DNA from: JACVRW01 sp963813495
GTDB taxonomy: Bacteria; Actinomycetota; Thermoleophilia; Solirubrobacterales; Thermoleophilaceae
Reading direction: 5' to 3'
NCBI GenBank assembly: GCA_963813495.1
Contig: CAWEZC010000005.1
Location: 558,001 to 622,000, forward strand
DNA: 64,000 nucleotides
How positions within the stretch are numbered: the first letter of the stretch is position 1; each line of letters opens with the position of its first letter. The notes under the pieces are model-generated. The model was not told the DNA's origin, did no database searches, and was given only the letters and a program-made list of their open reading frames with translations. A program made the position numbers and the translations under genes. This document shows, in pieces, positions 1-7,466 of the stretch.

Positions 1-25
1 CGCTCGTTACGCGCCTTTCCGCTCC

Positions 26-1372
26 TCAGGAGCCCGAAACGGCCATCTCCCCGATGAGAATCGGGGGGGCCTTGACGCTGCCGCCGAAGGGCACCCAGCG
101 GGCCTCGGAGCCCACCGCGCGCACGGCCTGGAGCATGCCGACGAGGTCGCTGGCGATGGTCATCTCGCGTGCCGGCGCGCCCAGTTCGCCACCCTCGACC
201 AGGAGGCCCGAGGCCCCCACCGAGAAGGTGCCCGATACGGGGTTGACCCCCGAATGCAGACCCGCGACCTCGGTCACGTAGAGCCCGTCGCCGGCCCTCG
301 AGATCAGCGCCGCGAGGTCGTCCTCGCCCGGCTCGATGACCAGGTTGGTGGTGCTCACGCCGGGCGGGGAACGATAGGACCCGCGGCCGGCGTTGCCGGT
401 CGTCCGGGCGCCGGCCTTGCGGGCGGTGCGCACGTCGTACAGAAAGCCCTGTAGGCGGCCCTCCTCGATCAGAGACGTGCGGCGGGTGGCCGAGCCCTCG
501 CCATCGAAGGGAGCGCTGGCCGGGCCCTCGGGATGGGCGCCGTCGTCGGCCAGCCGCAGGGCGGGGTCGGCCACCTCGTCGCCCTCCCGTCCGGCGAACA
601 GCGAGCGCCCGCGCTGGACGGCGTCGGCGGACAGCATCGCGCCGATGAAGCCGAGGAAGGAGGCGGCCACGAAGGCGTCGAGCACCACCGGGCAGCGCCT
701 GCTCTCGGGCTGGCGGGCGCCCACGAGCGCCAGCGCGCGCTCGGCCGCCTCCGCGCCGATGGCCTCGGGATCGAGCGCGCCGGGGTCGCGGCCCAGGTCC
801 ACCCCCATGCCGGTCATCAGGTCGGCACCCTCTCCGGCGAAGGCCGACGCGTAGGCCCAGGCCTGGGTGGCCGAATAGGACTCCGAGAAGCCGCGCGAGT
901 TGACGAGCGCCACGGATCCCTCCGCATCCGAGTAGACCGCGTTCTCCACCTGGGTCACGCCCTCACGCGCTCGTGCCGCCCGCTCGATCTCGAGCGCCAG
1001 CTCCACCTTGCGCGCGGTGCTCCAGTCGGCCAGGGCGGGCGAGGCCAGGTCGTCCACCGGCGCCGTTCCGAACTCGTCGGGCAGGCCCTCGTACTCGTCC
1101 TCGTCGGCCACGTCCGCCGCCGCGCGGGCGGCACGGGCCACCTCGGCCACGCCCTCCTCGGACAGGTCGGTGCCGTAGGAGTAACCCGAGCGCGTGCCCG
1201 CGAAGGCACGCACTCCCACGCCGCGCCCGCCGGCATCGCTGAGGCTCTCGACCTCCCCGCCGTAGACGCGGATTCTGCGGCTGGTGGACTCCTCGGCCCA
1301 GGCCTCCGCGTCGCTGGCGCCCGCGGCCGCGGCCTCGTCGACGGCCCTGCGGGCCGCCTCCTCGAGGGTCAC
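26..1372 (-). CDS. pmbA: PmbA/TldE-like subunit of the TldD/TldE protease
   Basis: 448 aa, GTG start at 1372 overlapping the tldD stop by 4 bp. The fold and length match the PmbA/TldE family, the partner of TldD in a heterodimeric cytoplasmic metalloprotease that trims unfolded or ribosomally made peptides. Unlike its neighbour it has no HExxxH motif in the central region (the equivalent stretch reads VVLDAFVAASFLG), which is what separates TldE from TldD. The C-terminal half carries the family pattern TGNAGRGSYRSPP, common to both subunits. It is the last gene of a minus-strand operon (3516 to 26) behind tldD. The GTGA overlap implies translational coupling and equal synthesis of the two subunits. 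The assignment is secure; the substrate is unknown. Confidence 0.88.
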   Translation of the reverse strand: MTLEEAARRAVDEAAAAGASDAEAWAEESTSRRIRVYGGEVESLSDAGGRGVGVRAFAGTRSGYSYGTDLSEEGVAEVARAARAAADVADEDEYEGLPDEFGTAPVDDLASPALADWSTARKVELALEIERAARAREGVTQVENAVYSDAEGSVALVNSRGFSESYSATQAWAYASAFAGEGADLMTGMGVDLGRDPGALDPEAIGAEAAERALALVGARQPESRRCPVVLDAFVAASFLGFIGAMLSADAVQRGRSLFAGREGDEVADPALRLADDGAHPEGPASAPFDGEGSATRRTSLIEEGRLQGFLYDVRTARKAGARTTGNAGRGSYRSPPGVSTTNLVIEPGEDDLAALISRAGDGLYVTEVAGLHSGVNPVSGTFSVGASGLLVEGGELGAPAREMTIASDLVGMLQAVRAVGSEARWVPFGGSVKAPPILIGEMAVSGS

Positions 1373-2754
1373 GATGCCGTGCCCCCCACCGTAAGCTCGC
1401 GCAGCCGCACGTGCGGCTGGCCCACGCCGGCCGGCACGGTCTGACCGGCCTTGCCGCAGTAGCCCGTGGCGATGTCGAGGTCGCCGGCGATGCCGTCGAT
1501 CGCCCGCAGCGCCTCGAGCCCGTTGCCCACCAGCGTCGCCCCCCGCACCGGCGCGCTGACCCGTCCGCCCTCGATCAGGTAGCCCTCCGAGACCCCGAAC
1601 ACGAAATCGCCGGTGGCCGGCTCCACCTGGCCGCCGCCGAAGGACACGGCGTAAAGGCCGCGCTCGACGCCCCCGATGAGGCCTTCCGGGCTGGCGTCGC
1701 CGGGGGCGAAGAAGGTGTTGGTCATGCGCGGCACGGGCAGGTGCCGAAACGACTCGCGGCGCCCGTTGCCGGTCGACTCGGCACCGTCCTTGCGTGCGGT
1801 CAGCAGGTCATAGAGGTAGGAGGTGAGCCTGCCGTCCTCGATCACCGTCGTGCGGCGGGTCGGGGTCCCCTCGTCGTCGCAGCCCTCGCTGCCCCAATCG
1901 CCCTCGCGGCTGCCGTCGTCGTAGGCGGTGACGAAGCCCGGAGCGAGATCCTCGCCGATGCGTCCCGCGTACACGCTCGCCTCCTTCTGGACGGCGTCCG
2001 CCTCCAGCCCGTGGCCCACGGCCTCGTGCAACAGCACGCCGCCGAAGCCGTTGCCGACCACCACGGGCAGCCGGCCCGTGGGTGCGTCGACGGCGTCGAG
2101 CAGGGTGAGCGCGCGCCGGGCGGCCGTCGCGGCCACCTCCTCCGGATCCTGGGCGACGAGCTCGAAGCCGGCATGGCCGCCGCGGGTGTCGGTGCCGGTC
2201 TCGACCCGCTCGCCGCGACGCGCCACCACCTGCGCGCTGAGCCGGACTCGCGTGCGGTCGTCAGCCGCCGCTCGGCCCTCGGAGTTGTAGATCTCGACCT
2301 CGCGCCGGGATTCGGCGTATCCCACTCGTACCTGGGTCACCTCGGCCCCGGCGGCCCGGGCCCGCTCGTCACAGGCGCGCAGCAGCTCGGCCTTGCGCGC
2401 CGCCTCGACAGCGTCGGGTGGCACGGCCACCGGGTGGCGGCGGGCGGCCTCGGCCGCAGACAGCGCGGCCGGCCGGCGCGAGTCGCCGCGCACGCCCTGG
2501 GCTACAGACTCGGCGACGCGCAGGAGGTCCTCCTCGGCCAGGCCGTCGACGTGCCCGTAGTAGGTGGACTCTCCCTGGACGACCCTCACGCACACGCCCC
2601 GCTCGCGGCCGCCCTGGGGGCGTTCCACTCGCCCGTCGTCGAGCGACAGACCAAAGCCCTGACGCGACTCGGCGTAGAGCTCCGCCAGGTCGCCGCCGCG
2701 GGCCAGCGCGCGCTCGAGCACGCGCTGCGCCAGCTGCGCGTCGACGAGCGTCAT
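1369..2754 (-). CDS. tldD: TldD-like zinc metalloprotease catalytic subunit
   Basis: 461 aa, ATG at 2754. The HEAVGH motif near residues 243-248 is the TldD-type zinc site (HExxxH), and a cysteine in the C-terminal stretch GYCGKAGQ is where the family's third zinc ligand sits. N-terminal about 200 residues form the substrate-cradle domain shared with PmbA. TldD with TldE forms a barrel-like heterodimer that degrades unfolded polypeptides; in E. coli it matures microcin B17 and acts on CcdA. The start overlaps the stop of the upstream small gene by 4 bp (ATGA) and its own stop overlaps the pmbA start, so three genes are translationally coupled. Confidence 0.9.
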   Translation of the reverse strand: MTLVDAQLAQRVLERALARGGDLAELYAESRQGFGLSLDDGRVERPQGGRERGVCVRVVQGESTYYGHVDGLAEEDLLRVAESVAQGVRGDSRRPAALSAAEAARRHPVAVPPDAVEAARKAELLRACDERARAAGAEVTQVRVGYAESRREVEIYNSEGRAAADDRTRVRLSAQVVARRGERVETGTDTRGGHAGFELVAQDPEEVAATAARRALTLLDAVDAPTGRLPVVVGNGFGGVLLHEAVGHGLEADAVQKEASVYAGRIGEDLAPGFVTAYDDGSREGDWGSEGCDDEGTPTRRTTVIEDGRLTSYLYDLLTARKDGAESTGNGRRESFRHLPVPRMTNTFFAPGDASPEGLIGGVERGLYAVSFGGGQVEPATGDFVFGVSEGYLIEGGRVSAPVRGATLVGNGLEALRAIDGIAGDLDIATGYCGKAGQTVPAGVGQPHVRLRELTVGGTAS

Positions 2755-3026
2755 TCGCTCTCGTCCGCGCTGCGGCGGGCGCGCCGCCGCCGGGCCGTCT
2801 CGTCGCCCGGGGGCTCCGGCTCCGAGGCGAGCGCCACCATCTCCTCGGCCAGCTCCATGATGCGTTCGTGGCCGCGTGCCTCGGGCTGGATCAGGCGGGC
2901 GTAGCCCGTGGGATCGTAGGCCAGCACGCGCGGCTCGCGCTCGCGCTGCATGCGCCGCACGGTGGCCGCGACCGAGTCGACTATTCCTCCCGCTCGCGAG
3001 ATCGGTCCCTTGCGCTTCTCCTTCAC
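2751..3026 (-). CDS. Small basic protein in the tldD operon
   Basis: 91 aa if it starts at the GTG at 3024-3026, the start that avoids overlapping the preceding gene (stop at 3031). I do not recognise a family. The N-terminus is basic (EKRKGPISRAGG), the middle is predicted helical (ERIMELAEEMVALAS), and the C-terminus is an Arg-rich tail. Its stop overlaps the tldD start by 4 bp, so it is probably cotranslated with the protease. A longer open frame to 3434 exists, but it would lie on top of the Roadblock-like gene and has a Pro/Arg-rich shadow composition. The role is unknown; operon position suggests a partner or substrate of the protease. Confidence 0.6.
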   Translation of the reverse strand: MKEKRKGPISRAGGIVDSVAATVRRMQREREPRVLAYDPTGYARLIQPEARGHERIMELAEEMVALASEPEPPGDETARRRRARRSADESE

Positions 3027-3030
3027 GCCG

Positions 3031-3516
3031 TCACGCCTCGTCCTCGCGCCCGTCGCGTCCCAGTTCCGGCACCGGCGACCCGCCGGCGGCCTCCTCCTCA
3101 CTGGCGGGGCCGTCGCTCTCCGCCCCGGCGTCGGCGGCCGTGGAGCGGCGGATCGGGGGGCCGCCTTCGAGCTCCCCCAGCACCGCGCGCAGATCGCAGA
3201 GCATGAGCGAGGAGAGCGCGGCGCGGCGGGCCACCACGGCCAGCGTCCAGCGCGGGGTGCGCGAGGCGAACACGGCCCCGCCCGCCACCTGCGCCTCCAC
3301 CTGCTCGGGCGGGTCCACCTCCCAATCGCGCGTGGCGCGGTCGACCGTCTCGAAGAGGTCGCGAGCCAGCTCGCCGAGGGCTCGCGCGCGCACGGGATCG
3401 GTCTCGCTCGAGCCCGCCAGGGAGCCGGCCGCATCGAGCAGAACCGCTGCGCGGGCGTCGCCGGACAACTCGCAGAGGCGCCCGGCAGCAGCCTCAGGAC
3501 TGAGCGTCTCCGCCAT
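3031..3516 (-). CDS. Roadblock/LC7-like small protein
   Basis: 161 aa, ATG at 3516. Residues 15-115 fit the Roadblock/LC7 pattern: an alternating strand near the start (AAVLLDAAGSLAG), a long helix (RALGELARDLFETVDRA), then strands that include GGAVFASRTPRWTLAVVARR, and a last helix. The C-terminal 45 residues are acidic and low in complexity, probably disordered. Bacterial Roadblock proteins dimerise and often act with small GTPases, but no GTPase gene lies nearby. It heads the four-gene operon with the small basic protein, tldD and pmbA. The call rests on pattern only and is moderate. Confidence 0.5.
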   Translation of the reverse strand: MAETLSPEAAAGRLCELSGDARAAVLLDAAGSLAGSSETDPVRARALGELARDLFETVDRATRDWEVDPPEQVEAQVAGGAVFASRTPRWTLAVVARRAALSSLMLCDLRAVLGELEGGPPIRRSTAADAGAESDGPASEEEAAGGSPVPELGRDGREDEA

Positions 3517-3535
3517 GCAGGGCAGAATAGGCCAC

Positions 3536-3676
3536 GTGCCCCTCTCCCGAATCTCGTGGCTGGTGACGGTGGGAATCTGCCTGATCGCCGCCCTCCTGCT
3601 GCTTCTGAACGGCTACTTCGGCTACTCCGGCGTGCTGCTCGCGGTGGCGGCCGCAGCGGCCGTCAACCTCGTCTAG
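3536..3676 (+). CDS. Small two-helix membrane protein
   Basis: 46 aa from a GTG at 3536 (an ATG at 3515 would add seven residues). After a short polar start come two hydrophobic segments: WLVTVGICLIAALLLLLNG and VLLAVAAAAAVNLV, joined by YFGYSG. It sits divergently from the Roadblock-like gene and its stop overlaps the 3' end of the CDF transporter gene by 14 bp on the opposite strand. No family recognised. The composition is far too hydrophobic for a chance shadow frame, so I take it as real, but nothing shows its function. Confidence 0.5.
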   Translation: MPLSRISWLVTVGICLIAALLLLLNGYFGYSGVLLAVAAAAAVNLV

Positions 3677-4634
3677 ACGGTTCACCGGAGCGGTCGGCGA
3701 ACTCCTCCGGCTCGAGGTGGATGAGGACGTCGGTGCCTCGCAGGCGCCTGGCGATCGCGCCCTGCAACTCGTGTGAGATCTCGTGCGCGCGGCGCAGGCT
3801 GGTGCCGTCGCGGAACTGCACGTGCAGGTCGATGTAGCGCCGGCTGCCGGCCCGGCGGGCACGCAGCTTGTGGAAGCCGACCACCTCCGGGGCGCCGTGC
3901 TCGGAGATGGCTTCGCGCACCGCGTCGAGCTCCTCCTGGGGTAGCGCCTCGTCTACAAGCACCCGGCTCGTCCGGCTTAGGATGCGCAGGCCGGCGAAGA
4001 CGATCGCCCCGGCCACGACCAGGGCGGCCGCCGGGTCGAGCCACGTAGCGCCGGTGATCTCGACGAGCGCGAGGCCCACGAGCACGCCCAAGGACGTGAA
4101 GGCATCGGTGCGCAGGTGGGCAGCGTCGCCCTCCAGCGCGGGCGAGTCGGTGGCCCGGGCCTGGCGGTACAGGTAGGTCGAGACGGCGAGGTTGGCGGCG
4201 GCCGAAAAACCCACGACCGCCATCCCGAAGCCCAGCGACTCCACCTCCGAGCCCTGCGAGAGCCGGCGCAGCGACTCGAAGATGATCACGCCGGCGCCGA
4301 CGAGGATCAGCATCCCCTCTATGGCCGCGGCCACGTTCTCGACCTTGTCGTGCCCGTAGGGGTGCGACTCGTCCGCCGGCTGCTCGGCCGCCCGGACCGA
4401 GAAGAAGGCGATCACCGACGCCACGAGGTCGATCGCCGAGTGGGCGGCCTCGGTCAGGATGGCGATCGAGCCGGTGACCACGCCCGCCACCACCTTGAGC
4501 GCGATCAGGATCGTGTTGGAGAGAATCGAGACCGCCGCCGCACGCTCCTTGCGGGGTGCCTGTGCGGCAGGTCCGACGGCCCGCCCGGGCGCGGCGGCTG
4601 CGGCGGCTATCCGGTCACGCGCACCGCCCCTCAC
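3663..4634 (-). CDS. Cation diffusion facilitator (CDF) family transporter
   Basis: 323 aa, GTG at 4634. After an Ala/Arg-rich leader the first of about six membrane helices begins near residue 35. Two CDF metal-site motifs are visible: HSAIDL in TM2 and HLRTDA in TM5, both of the (H/D)xxxD kind that binds Zn, Fe, Co or Mn for proton-coupled export. SHPYGHDKVE is the usual cytoplasmic CDF signature after TM2. The C-terminal 90 residues, including HVQFRDGTSLRRAHEI, are the cytoplasmic ferredoxin-like metal-sensing domain. Substrate metal cannot be read from sequence. It lies 16 bp downstream of rdgB on the same strand. Confidence 0.87.
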   Translation of the reverse strand: MRGGARDRIAAAAAAPGRAVGPAAQAPRKERAAAVSILSNTILIALKVVAGVVTGSIAILTEAAHSAIDLVASVIAFFSVRAAEQPADESHPYGHDKVENVAAAIEGMLILVGAGVIIFESLRRLSQGSEVESLGFGMAVVGFSAAANLAVSTYLYRQARATDSPALEGDAAHLRTDAFTSLGVLVGLALVEITGATWLDPAAALVVAGAIVFAGLRILSRTSRVLVDEALPQEELDAVREAISEHGAPEVVGFHKLRARRAGSRRYIDLHVQFRDGTSLRRAHEISHELQGAIARRLRGTDVLIHLEPEEFADRSGEPSRRG

Positions 4635-4650
4635 TGCGTCCGCCCGCCGG

Positions 4651-5316
4651 TCACCTGGACCTCCGCCGGCGCATGCTGCGCCGCTCAGCGGCTCGGCTTC
4701 CGAACAGGGAGCTCAACGGGCTCGTGGGGCGCTCGGCGGCCTTGGCTCGGCGCAACCGCCCCAGCAGTTCGCGCGCGGCGCGCCCGCGGTGGCTGATGGC
4801 GTCCTTCTCGCCCACGTCGAGCTCGGCCATGGTGCGCTCGCCGGGGTAGGCGTCGGGCACGAAGGCGGGGTCATAGCCGAAGCCGCCGTGGCCCCGTGGC
4901 TCGCGGGCCAGCGTGCCCTCGCAGCGGCCGTGCACCACCTCCTGGCGCCCGCCGGGCTCGACGTAGGCGAGCGCGCACACGTAGGCCACGCGGCGGTCGG
5001 CGTCGGGGGCAACCTCGCCCAGGAGCTTCGCGAGGTTCTCTTCGTCGCTCGCGCCCTCGCCGGCGTAGCGCGCCGACCACACCCCCGGCGCGCCGCGCAG
5101 GGCCGAGGCCTCGATGCCGGAATCGTCGGCGATCGCCGGGCGTCCCGTGGCCAGCGCGGCCGCCCGGGCCTTGGCGAGTGCGTTGTCGGCGAACGTGGTG
5201 CCGGTCTCCGGAGGCAGCTCGACCCCGTCGGGCAGGGCGTCGAGCTCGTAGGGGCGCATCAGCTGCGAGAGCTCGCGCAGCTTGTGGTCGTTGCGGGTGG
5301 CGAGCACCAGCCGCAC
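4651..5316 (-). CDS. rdgB: RdgB/HAM1 non-canonical purine NTP pyrophosphatase
   Basis: 221 aa from the GTG at 5314-5316, giving the classical start VRLVLATRNDHKLREL. It hydrolyses dITP, dXTP and ITP to monophosphates, keeping damaged purines out of DNA. Visible family motifs: ATRNDHK (substrate loop), FADNALAKA, ADDSGIE, GGFGYDPAF and SHRGRA. The usual length is about 200 aa; the extra 20 residues are an Arg-rich C-terminal tail (RRSMRRRRSR). The start lies 4 bp after the rph stop, the common rph-rdgB pairing. A longer frame to 5463 reads into rph and has shadow composition. Confidence 0.92.
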   Translation of the reverse strand: MRLVLATRNDHKLRELSQLMRPYELDALPDGVELPPETGTTFADNALAKARAAALATGRPAIADDSGIEASALRGAPGVWSARYAGEGASDEENLAKLLGEVAPDADRRVAYVCALAYVEPGGRQEVVHGRCEGTLAREPRGHGGFGYDPAFVPDAYPGERTMAELDVGEKDAISHRGRAARELLGRLRRAKAAERPTSPLSSLFGSRAAERRSMRRRRSR

Positions 5317-5320
5317 GGGC

Positions 5321-6115
5321 TCAGCCGGCGACCACTGCCGTCTCCTGCGCGGCGCGCAGGCGATCGATCCCGTCGGCCGCGAGCGCCAGCAGCTCGTCGA
5401 GCGAGGCCCGCGACAGTGGCGTCCGCTCGGCGGTGGCCTGCACCTCCACCAGGCCGCCGTCACCGGTCATGACGACGTTGGCGTCGACCTCGGCGGTGGA
5501 ATCCTCCGAGTAGTCGAGGTCGAGAAGCGCCCGGGCGCCGACCACTCCGCAGGACACGGCGGCCACGGAGCCGGTCAGCGGCAGCTGGTCGAGGTCGCCC
5601 TTCTTCTGCACCTTCCGCAGCGCGAGCTCGAGCGCCACGTAGCCGCCCGTGATGGCGGCGCAGCGGGTGCCGCCGTCGGCCTCCAGGACGTCGCAGTCGA
5701 TCCAGACCGTGCGCTCGCCCAGCGCCTCGAAGTCGACGACTCCGCGCAGCGAGCGACCGATCAGGCGCTGGATCTCGACACTGCGCCCGTCGGGACGGCC
5801 CTTGCTGACGTCGCGGCGCTTGCGCTCACCGGTGGAGGCGGGCAGCATCCCGTACTCGGCGGTGACCCAGCCGCGCCCCTTGCCGGCCATCCAGCGCGGC
5901 ACCGCGTTCTCGACCGTCGCAGTGCAGATCACCCGCGTGCCGCCGATCTCCATCAGGGCGGAGCCGGTGGCCGTGCGCACGAAATCGGTGGTGATCGTGA
6001 CCGGGCGCAGGTCACCCGGAGAGCGGCCGTCGGTGCGCAAGGCGACATCGGCGGCCACCGCGCCGTCGACGCCCACGGCCCGGTCCGCGGCGTCGGCCCC
6101 AGGCGCGCCGCTCAT
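5321..6115 (-). CDS. rph: Ribonuclease PH
   Basis: 264 aa, ATG at 6115 chosen because it overlaps the murI stop by 4 bp (ATGA) and gives a near-usual length; the open frame runs upstream to 6397 but with shadow composition. RNase PH is the phosphorolytic 3'-5' exoribonuclease that trims tRNA 3' ends, working as a hexamer. Visible motifs: GRSPGDLRPV near the N-terminus, GWVTAEYGMLP, the phosphate-binding run SKGRPDGRSVEIQRLIGRSL, and VEVQATAERTP near the C-terminus. The first 25 residues are an Ala/Asp-rich extension beyond the usual start. Operon: murI-rph-rdgB. Confidence 0.93.
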   Translation of the reverse strand: MSGAPGADAADRAVGVDGAVAADVALRTDGRSPGDLRPVTITTDFVRTATGSALMEIGGTRVICTATVENAVPRWMAGKGRGWVTAEYGMLPASTGERKRRDVSKGRPDGRSVEIQRLIGRSLRGVVDFEALGERTVWIDCDVLEADGGTRCAAITGGYVALELALRKVQKKGDLDQLPLTGSVAAVSCGVVGARALLDLDYSEDSTAEVDANVVMTGDGGLVEVQATAERTPLSRASLDELLALAADGIDRLRAAQETAVVAG

Positions 6116-6984
6116 GCCGCCACCCCGGCCGCCGGGGCGGCGGGACCGGCCACCTCGACGTGCTCCACGGCACCGATCGGCAACGCCAGGAAACGCGAGC
6201 CGAGCCGGCGAAACTGCTCGGGGTTGCCGGTGGCCAGGAAGCGGTAGTCGCCGCGGCGGTCCGAATCGCGCTCCAGCCCGGCCGCGCCCAGTCGCTGTTC
6301 CACCTCGGAGGCGATCGCCTCTCCGGAGCTCACGATCGTGACGCCGCGGCCCAGCGCGCGCTGGAGCACGGGCCGGACGAGTGGATAGTGGGTGCATCCG
6401 AGGATCACGGTGTCCACTCCGGCTACCCGGAGCGGGCGACAGACCCCCTCTACACAGCTGACCACGCGCTCGTCGACCTCACCGCCCTCCTGAATCAGCG
6501 GCGCCAGCTCAGCGGAGGCCACCGCATGGAGCTCGGCCGCCGGCGCGGCCTCGGCCAGTGCGCGGGCATAGGCGCCGCTGCGCACCGTGGCCGGCGTGGC
6601 GATCAGCCCGACCCGGCCGTTGCGCGTGGCCGCCGCGGCGAGGCGCGACTCCGGGCGCACCACGCCCACCACCCCGACCCGGCACTCGAGCTCGGCGCGC
6701 AGGACGGGAAGCGCGGCCGCTGTGGCCGAGTTGCAGGCCACCACGACGAGCTTCGCGCCCCGCGAGAGCAGGATCCCGGCCAGCTCGCGCGCGAACGCGC
6801 GCAGCTCCTCCGGCGAGCGGTCGCCGTAGGGAAAGCGCGCCGTGTCGCCGAGGTAGAGAAAGTCTTCGTGCGGCAGCGACACGAGGCACTCGTGCAGCAC
6901 CGTGAGGCCGCCGACGCCCGAGTCGAAGACGGCGACCGGCAGGTTGCGGTCGGGCTCAGCCACGCGGGAATGGTCGCAGGCCAC
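6112..6984 (-). CDS. murI: Glutamate racemase
   Basis: 290 aa, GTG at 6984 (an in-frame GTG seven codons later is also possible). It converts L- to D-glutamate for peptidoglycan. The signature DSGVGGLTV, the first catalytic cysteine in VVACNSATA and the second in ILGCTHYPL are all present, so the two-base cofactor-independent mechanism should be intact. The C-terminal 20 residues are Ala/Pro-rich. First gene of the murI-rph-rdgB run. The region in front of it, between the pilin gene and this start, contains a 49-bp inverted repeat rather than an evident promoter. Confidence 0.94.
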   Translation of the reverse strand: MACDHSRVAEPDRNLPVAVFDSGVGGLTVLHECLVSLPHEDFLYLGDTARFPYGDRSPEELRAFARELAGILLSRGAKLVVVACNSATAAALPVLRAELECRVGVVGVVRPESRLAAAATRNGRVGLIATPATVRSGAYARALAEAAPAAELHAVASAELAPLIQEGGEVDERVVSCVEGVCRPLRVAGVDTVILGCTHYPLVRPVLQRALGRGVTIVSSGEAIASEVEQRLGAAGLERDSDRRGDYRFLATGNPEQFRRLGSRFLALPIGAVEHVEVAGPAAPAAGVAA

Positions 6985-7046
6985 GCGGGTGACGCGCCGG
7001 CAGCACCCTCGATCGCACCTCCCCTGAGGGCAGGCCGAGAGGTCCC

Positions 7047-7095
7047 GACGCTCCCTACGTTCTGCGTGAGATACGTGCCGAACGTGGGGACCGTC
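7047..7095. repeat. Imperfect 16-bp inverted repeat, REP-like or terminator hairpin
   Basis: Left arm 7047-7062 (GACGCTCCCTACGTTC) and right arm 7080-7095 (GAACGTGGGGACCGTC) are complementary at 14 of 16 positions around a 17-nt loop. It sits between the pilin stop (7109) and the murI start (6984), both on the minus strand. No T-run follows on either side, so a simple intrinsic terminator is not the best explanation. A dispersed palindromic repeat or a transcript-processing hairpin are alternatives. Confidence 0.6.
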
Positions 7096-7108
7096 CGCGC
7101 CCCTGTGC

Positions 7109-7327
7109 TCAGAACTGCACCTTGCGCACCGCCTCCTTGATCTTCCCGATGATCACGTCGCCGAGCTCCTTGCCCTCGTCGGTGCGGAAGCCCTTCATCG
7201 CAGCCACCACGCCGGCCATGACAAGGGCCACCAGCAGGATCAGAGCGACGTACTCCACCGTGCCCTGGCCGCGGCTCGAGCGCAGCCCGATCAGGCCGGC
7301 GTGGACACGTCCCATGAGGCGGTGCAT
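7109..7327 (-). CDS. Flp/TadE-type pilin
   Basis: 72 aa from the ATG at 7327, preceded by AAGGGAGA six bases upstream. The processing motif G|QGTVEY (Glu at +5, Tyr at +6) is the Flp prepilin signature cut by a TadV/PilD-type peptidase, and is followed at once by the hydrophobic helix VALILLVALVMAGVVAAM. The mature part is only about 50 residues, typical of Flp pilins. No tad assembly genes are near, so this is an orphan pilin locus or the machinery lies elsewhere. A longer frame to 7417 lacks an RBS. Downstream come the inverted repeat at 7047-7095 and murI. Confidence 0.85.
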   Translation of the reverse strand: MHRLMGRVHAGLIGLRSSRGQGTVEYVALILLVALVMAGVVAAMKGFRTDEGKELGDVIIGKIKEAVRKVQF

Positions 7328-7466
7328 TGCTATCTCCCTTCGCGGATCTGCCGGACGTGACCCATCGTCCGCGGAGGCGGCACACGGCTCCAGACCCGGG
7401 TGCACCAAGCCGCTCACCGGCGTGTGACAAAGGAGCGACAGCCCTCCGTGCCATGATCAGCGGCGC

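Noticed and set aside
1411..2904. 497-aa plus-strand open frame opposite tldD
   Set aside because: Antisense shadow of a gene with a complete zinc motif; no domain pattern.
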